Assembly: GCA_011390385.1 (NCBI GenBank)
Contig: JAABSN010000152.1
Coordinates: 1 to 8,172, forward strand
Source of the DNA: Thioalkalivibrio nitratireducens
GTDB taxonomy: Bacteria; Pseudomonadota; Gammaproteobacteria; Ectothiorhodospirales; Ectothiorhodospiraceae
Direction of reading: 5' to 3'
Length of the DNA stretch: 8,172 nt
This document shows positions 5,997 to 8,172 of this stretch, piece by piece. Position 1 is the first letter of the stretch, and each line of letters opens with the position of its first letter. The notes under the pieces were generated by a model. The model was not told the origin of the DNA, made no database searches, and saw nothing but the letters and a program-made list of their open reading frames with translations. The translations under genes were made by a program, and so were the position numbers.

Positions 5997-7026
5997 AAGC
6001 GGCATAGGCACAGGTCGGCGTCCGAAAGAACCCTGCCACTGTATCGGGCAGCTTCTGCAAGCTGCGCAGTGCCGCGTTGACGGCACTGACCAACTCTTCC
6101 TTGGTCTGGACTGCCTTCTTCCCGACCCGCTGCTTGACATGGCCCCAAACCAATTCATCGGGATTGAGCTCTGGCGAGTACGGAGGAAGGATGACCAATT
6201 CGATCCGTTCTTTGTTGGCCTCGACAAAGGCTTTGACGAGTTTGGCCTTGTGGGTTGGATGGCCATCAACCACCAGATAGATCTTTCGGTCCATGCCCTG
6301 GATGAGACGCTTGAGAAAATCCCGGAATACGGTGGCAGTGACCGTGCCATCGACCGTCATGAAGCGAAAGTGGCCTCGGTTGGTAATGGCTGAAATCATG
6401 TTCAGGGAAAACCGTGCACCAGTGGCCTCGACCACAGGCGTCTGGCCCTTCGGGGCCCAGGTTCGTCCGGCATGGTGGTCTGAACGGATACCGGACTCAT
6501 CGGCAAAGAAAATCAGGGCGTTCTCGCGCTTGGCCCGACGGGCCAGCTTGGGGAACTCCTTGTCCAGCCACTGCTCGACCAGCGCCTTGTCCTGCTGCCA
6601 GGCCCGATACAAGGGGCGCTGAGGAGTGAATCCCAAACGTCGCAACAGACGTCCGACCGAGACCTCGCTTAAGCCGACAGCGAACTGTTCCCTGATCAAA
6701 CGACGGATCATGGGGATCGTCCACAGGGCATACTCAAACTTCATCTGCAGGGGGTTTTTCTCACGAATGATCTTGGCCAGCTTTTGGAGTTGCTTGCCGT
6801 CCAGTTTGGCTGGCCGGCCCGGCCGCTTACCCGTGACGAAGGCGTCTTCCCCATGATAGTGATAGGCCGAGATCCACTTGTAGATCGTGCGTCGGTTGAT
6901 ACCGATGCCAGCGGCAACCTCTTCAGGGCTTTCCCCGGCATCAACCCGTTCCATGGCCGAGCGCCGAAGCAACTCTTGAGCCTTGGGTGGCAACTTGCGT
7001 GCATCAATCTTGCTTCGTCCTGTCAT
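5992..7026 (-). CDS. IS630-family DDE transposase
   Basis: This is a full-length transposase of 344 residues. The N-terminal third carries helix-turn-helix DNA-binding modules (SPEEVAAGIGINRRTIYKWI, residues 33-52; then a KRPGRP hook at 67-72 and a second HTH/winged segment ending SVGRLLRRLGFTPQRP). The catalytic RNase-H-fold domain (DDE_3) has all three acids: Asp176 in FFADESGI, Asp254 in LVVDGHPTHKA and Glu291 in LPPYSPELNPDELVW, the spacing and context typical of IS630 elements. It cuts and pastes the element into TA dinucleotides. Unlike some IS630 members, it needs no frameshift: one uninterrupted frame. ATG 7026 is preceded by GGGG only 1 nt away and by a TATACT -10-like box (7039-7034), implying a very short leader or weak initiation. 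The frame is probably functional. Its base composition is visibly lower in G+C than the neighbouring core genes, consistent with acquisition. Confidence 0.95.
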   Translation of the reverse strand: MTGRSKIDARKLPPKAQELLRRSAMERVDAGESPEEVAAGIGINRRTIYKWISAYHYHGEDAFVTGKRPGRPAKLDGKQLQKLAKIIREKNPLQMKFEYALWTIPMIRRLIREQFAVGLSEVSVGRLLRRLGFTPQRPLYRAWQQDKALVEQWLDKEFPKLARRAKRENALIFFADESGIRSDHHAGRTWAPKGQTPVVEATGARFSLNMISAITNRGHFRFMTVDGTVTATVFRDFLKRLIQGMDRKIYLVVDGHPTHKAKLVKAFVEANKERIELVILPPYSPELNPDELVWGHVKQRVGKKAVQTKEELVSAVNAALRSLQKLPDTVAGFFRTPTCAYAAL

Positions 7027-7042
7027 GCCCCATAGTATAACC

Positions 7043-7067
7043 TATGAGGCTTTACTTATGCAGGTAT
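7043..7067 (-). repeat. right terminal inverted repeat of the IS630-family element
   Basis: Its reverse complement starts ATACCTGC and ends TAAAGCCTCATA, matching the left repeat. Just inside it, CATAG (7031-7035) and CTATG (7042-7046) can form a 5-bp hairpin that overlaps the TATACT box upstream of the transposase. Confidence 0.8.
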
Positions 7068-7095
7068 TAATAAAGTAAGACTTAGACTTCTCTGA

Positions 7096-8172
7096 TTAAC
7101 CCGATCCTTTGCGAACATGATCCCGTCGCGAGTCTTGCTCACTGTCGGGCGGTGGCTGCTGCGAGCCCACGTGTGGCTGCAGGTTCTCGACACCAAGGCT
7201 TCGATGGTGCCTGTCGCGATCCCTTTCTCCCGCGAGCATGGCGCCATACCGGCGCAGACCCTCGAAAGTCACCAACAGGATGCCGACGGCAAAGAGGGCG
7301 AGGAGACTGCCGCGAAGGCCCAGCACGGCATATTCTTCCCGAAGGGTCCAGGCGAGCTGGCCCACGCACAAGGCGGCCACAAAGAGCAGGATCGGCGCCC
7401 GGCCGATCCGCTCGACGACAAACACGCCCAGCGGGGCGCCGAGGGCTACCACCGGCGCTGCCGCCAGCCACTGCTCGAAGACTCCCGGCTGCATCCCCGT
7501 GGTGCAGAGCTTGAGCACGGAACCATAAACCGAGGCGAAGGCCATGATGACGACGGAGGTCGGGATGGCGATCTTCAGGTCTGTCCTGAACATGAGTACC
7601 AGGGCGGCGTAAACCACCATGTCGACACCCACGCCGGACGCGGCAACGACCGTCAAACTGGGTATGGCACCCAGCAACACGCCACCGCGGAAATCCCAGC
7701 GCTCGTCGAACTCGGTCATGCCGGTGAGGCCGGCGATCTCCCGGATGCGGTACAGGTGCAGCAGGCCGAAACTGCCCCAGGTAACGGCAAAGATGAGTTT
7801 GATCCAGAGGTCGGGCAAGAGCGGTGCGATGAGAAACACGCCCACGGGCAGGGCCAGCAGGCAACCCAGAAGCGCCCCTTTGAGCACCGCAAAAGCCAGG
7901 GGCTGACGCCGGGCGAGGATAAAGATGCTGGCGCTGGTCATGCCGATGGACTGAACCGCAAAACTGAAATCCCGGCCCAGGGCGGCCGGCAAGTCAAATA
8001 GCAGTACCAGCACGGGAAAACCGACCGTGCCTCCGCCCATGGGCGTGGAGCCCGCCGCGAAACTGCCGAGGGCCATGGCCAGGGCGATGGGCCACTGCTC
8101 GGCCAGTACCTGGCGCAGGTCGCCGACTAGCACCAGCCACGACCAGGCGGAATAGAAGGCCAGCAGCCAGAG
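7096..8172 (-). CDS. TauE/SafE (TSUP) family membrane permease, N-terminus outside the window
   Basis: The reading frame is open to the right edge; 358 residues are visible and the true start is not. A GTG at 8133 is an in-frame candidate, but the upstream codons (LWLLAFYSAWSWLV) look like a membrane helix, so the protein probably starts further right. About eight hydrophobic segments are visible. The first TSUP half-repeat contains GSFAAGSTPMGGGTVGFPVL; the second contains RGGVLLGAIPSLTVVAASG followed by VGVDMVVYAALVLMF, and later IPTSVVIMAFASVYGSVLKL. The family exports sulfite, organosulfonates or related anions; the substrate here is unknown. After the last helix (VGILLVTFEGLRRYG) comes an unusual hydrophilic tail of about 47 residues rich in Arg, Asp, Gln and Pro. 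The stop at 7098-7096 is 28 nt from the insertion sequence, and the transposase runs in the same direction, so readthrough is possible. No intrinsic terminator is seen in the 28 nt between. Confidence 0.88.
   Translation of the reverse strand, partial: LWLLAFYSAWSWLVLVGDLRQVLAEQWPIALAMALGSFAAGSTPMGGGTVGFPVLVLLFDLPAALGRDFSFAVQSIGMTSASIFILARRQPLAFAVLKGALLGCLLALPVGVFLIAPLLPDLWIKLIFAVTWGSFGLLHLYRIREIAGLTGMTEFDERWDFRGGVLLGAIPSLTVVAASGVGVDMVVYAALVLMFRTDLKIAIPTSVVIMAFASVYGSVLKLCTTGMQPGVFEQWLAAAPVVALGAPLGVFVVERIGRAPILLFVAALCVGQLAWTLREEYAVLGLRGSLLALFAVGILLVTFEGLRRYGAMLAGERDRDRHHRSLGVENLQPHVGSQQPPPDSEQDSRRDHVRKGSG

Larger units (their letters stand above)
5972..7067 (-). mobile_element. IS630-family insertion sequence, apparently intact
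   Basis: One transposase gene is enclosed by imperfect terminal inverted repeats. The left repeat, 5972-5996, and the reverse complement of the right repeat, 7067-7043, match at 20 of 25 positions, ending in a perfect TAAAGCCTCATA. Both ends are bordered by TA (5970-5971 and 7068-7069), the target dinucleotide duplicated by IS630/Tc1/mariner-type elements. The boundaries are uncertain by 3 nt each: TA also occurs at 5967-5968 and 7071-7072, and the repeat can be extended to them. The length of about 1.1 kb is normal for the family. The transposase stop codon lies inside the left repeat. Nothing is obviously broken, so it may be active. Confidence 0.85.

Noticed and set aside
7117..8001. 294-codon + strand frame opposite the permease
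   Set aside because: It is His/Gln/Gly-rich and mirrors the hydrophobic codons of a clear membrane protein on the other strand.
1..8172. CRISPR array, tRNA, rRNA, phage or defence system
   Set aside because: I saw no regularly spaced repeats, no tRNA-like cloverleaf or rRNA-like segment, and no nuclease, toxin-antitoxin or phage genes. The only mobile component is the IS630-family element.

Overview
The window looks like part of a high-GC Gammaproteobacterium chromosome. The evidence is a MlaB/MlaA phospholipid-trafficking pair in operon order, TadA, TypA/BipA and an OmpA-type porin, all with GC-rich codons and proteobacterial signal sequences. A Xanthomonadales/Chromatiales-like lineage is plausible but cannot be fixed from this sequence alone. 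Most of the window is ordinary core genome, followed by an accessory-looking junction around an insertion sequence.

Layout. From the left edge to 1019, on the + strand, lie the last part of mlaB (STAS protein) and the complete mlaA (outer-membrane lipoprotein), overlapping by 8 nt; this is the tail of an mla operon. From 1109 to about 3514, on the - strand, tadA (tRNA-Arg wobble adenosine deaminase) is followed 43 nt later by typA/bipA (ribosome-associated GTPase). mlaA and typA converge, with 89 nt and no strong terminator between them. From 3577 to 4735, on the - strand, is an OmpA-family envelope protein with a near-ideal sigma70 promoter and a clean intrinsic terminator. From 4740 to 4981 is a non-coding spacer with two REP-like hairpins. 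From 4982 to 5542, on the - strand, is an exported protein of unknown function.

From about 5543 to 5971 the sequence has no convincing gene; it contains a strikingly AT-rich block with repeated TTATCA motifs. An apparently intact IS630-family element (about 5972-7067) sits next to it. Right of the element, from 7096 to the window edge on the - strand, is a TauE/SafE (TSUP) membrane permease whose N-terminus lies beyond the window. The element lies 28 nt downstream of the permease stop codon and its transposase points the same way.

How the genes work together. MlaB and MlaA serve one pathway that removes misplaced phospholipids from the outer leaflet of the outer membrane. TadA and TypA both act on translation (tRNA decoding and ribosome assembly/stress) and may be co-transcribed. 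The OmpA-like protein links outer membrane and peptidoglycan. The unknown exported protein, the IS and the permease show no evident functional link. I found no convincing new multi-gene system. The items most worth a second look are the unknown secreted protein, the AT-rich repeat block, the REP-like hairpin pair, a possible 30-codon leader ORF overlapping the tadA start, and the unusual hydrophilic tail of the permease.
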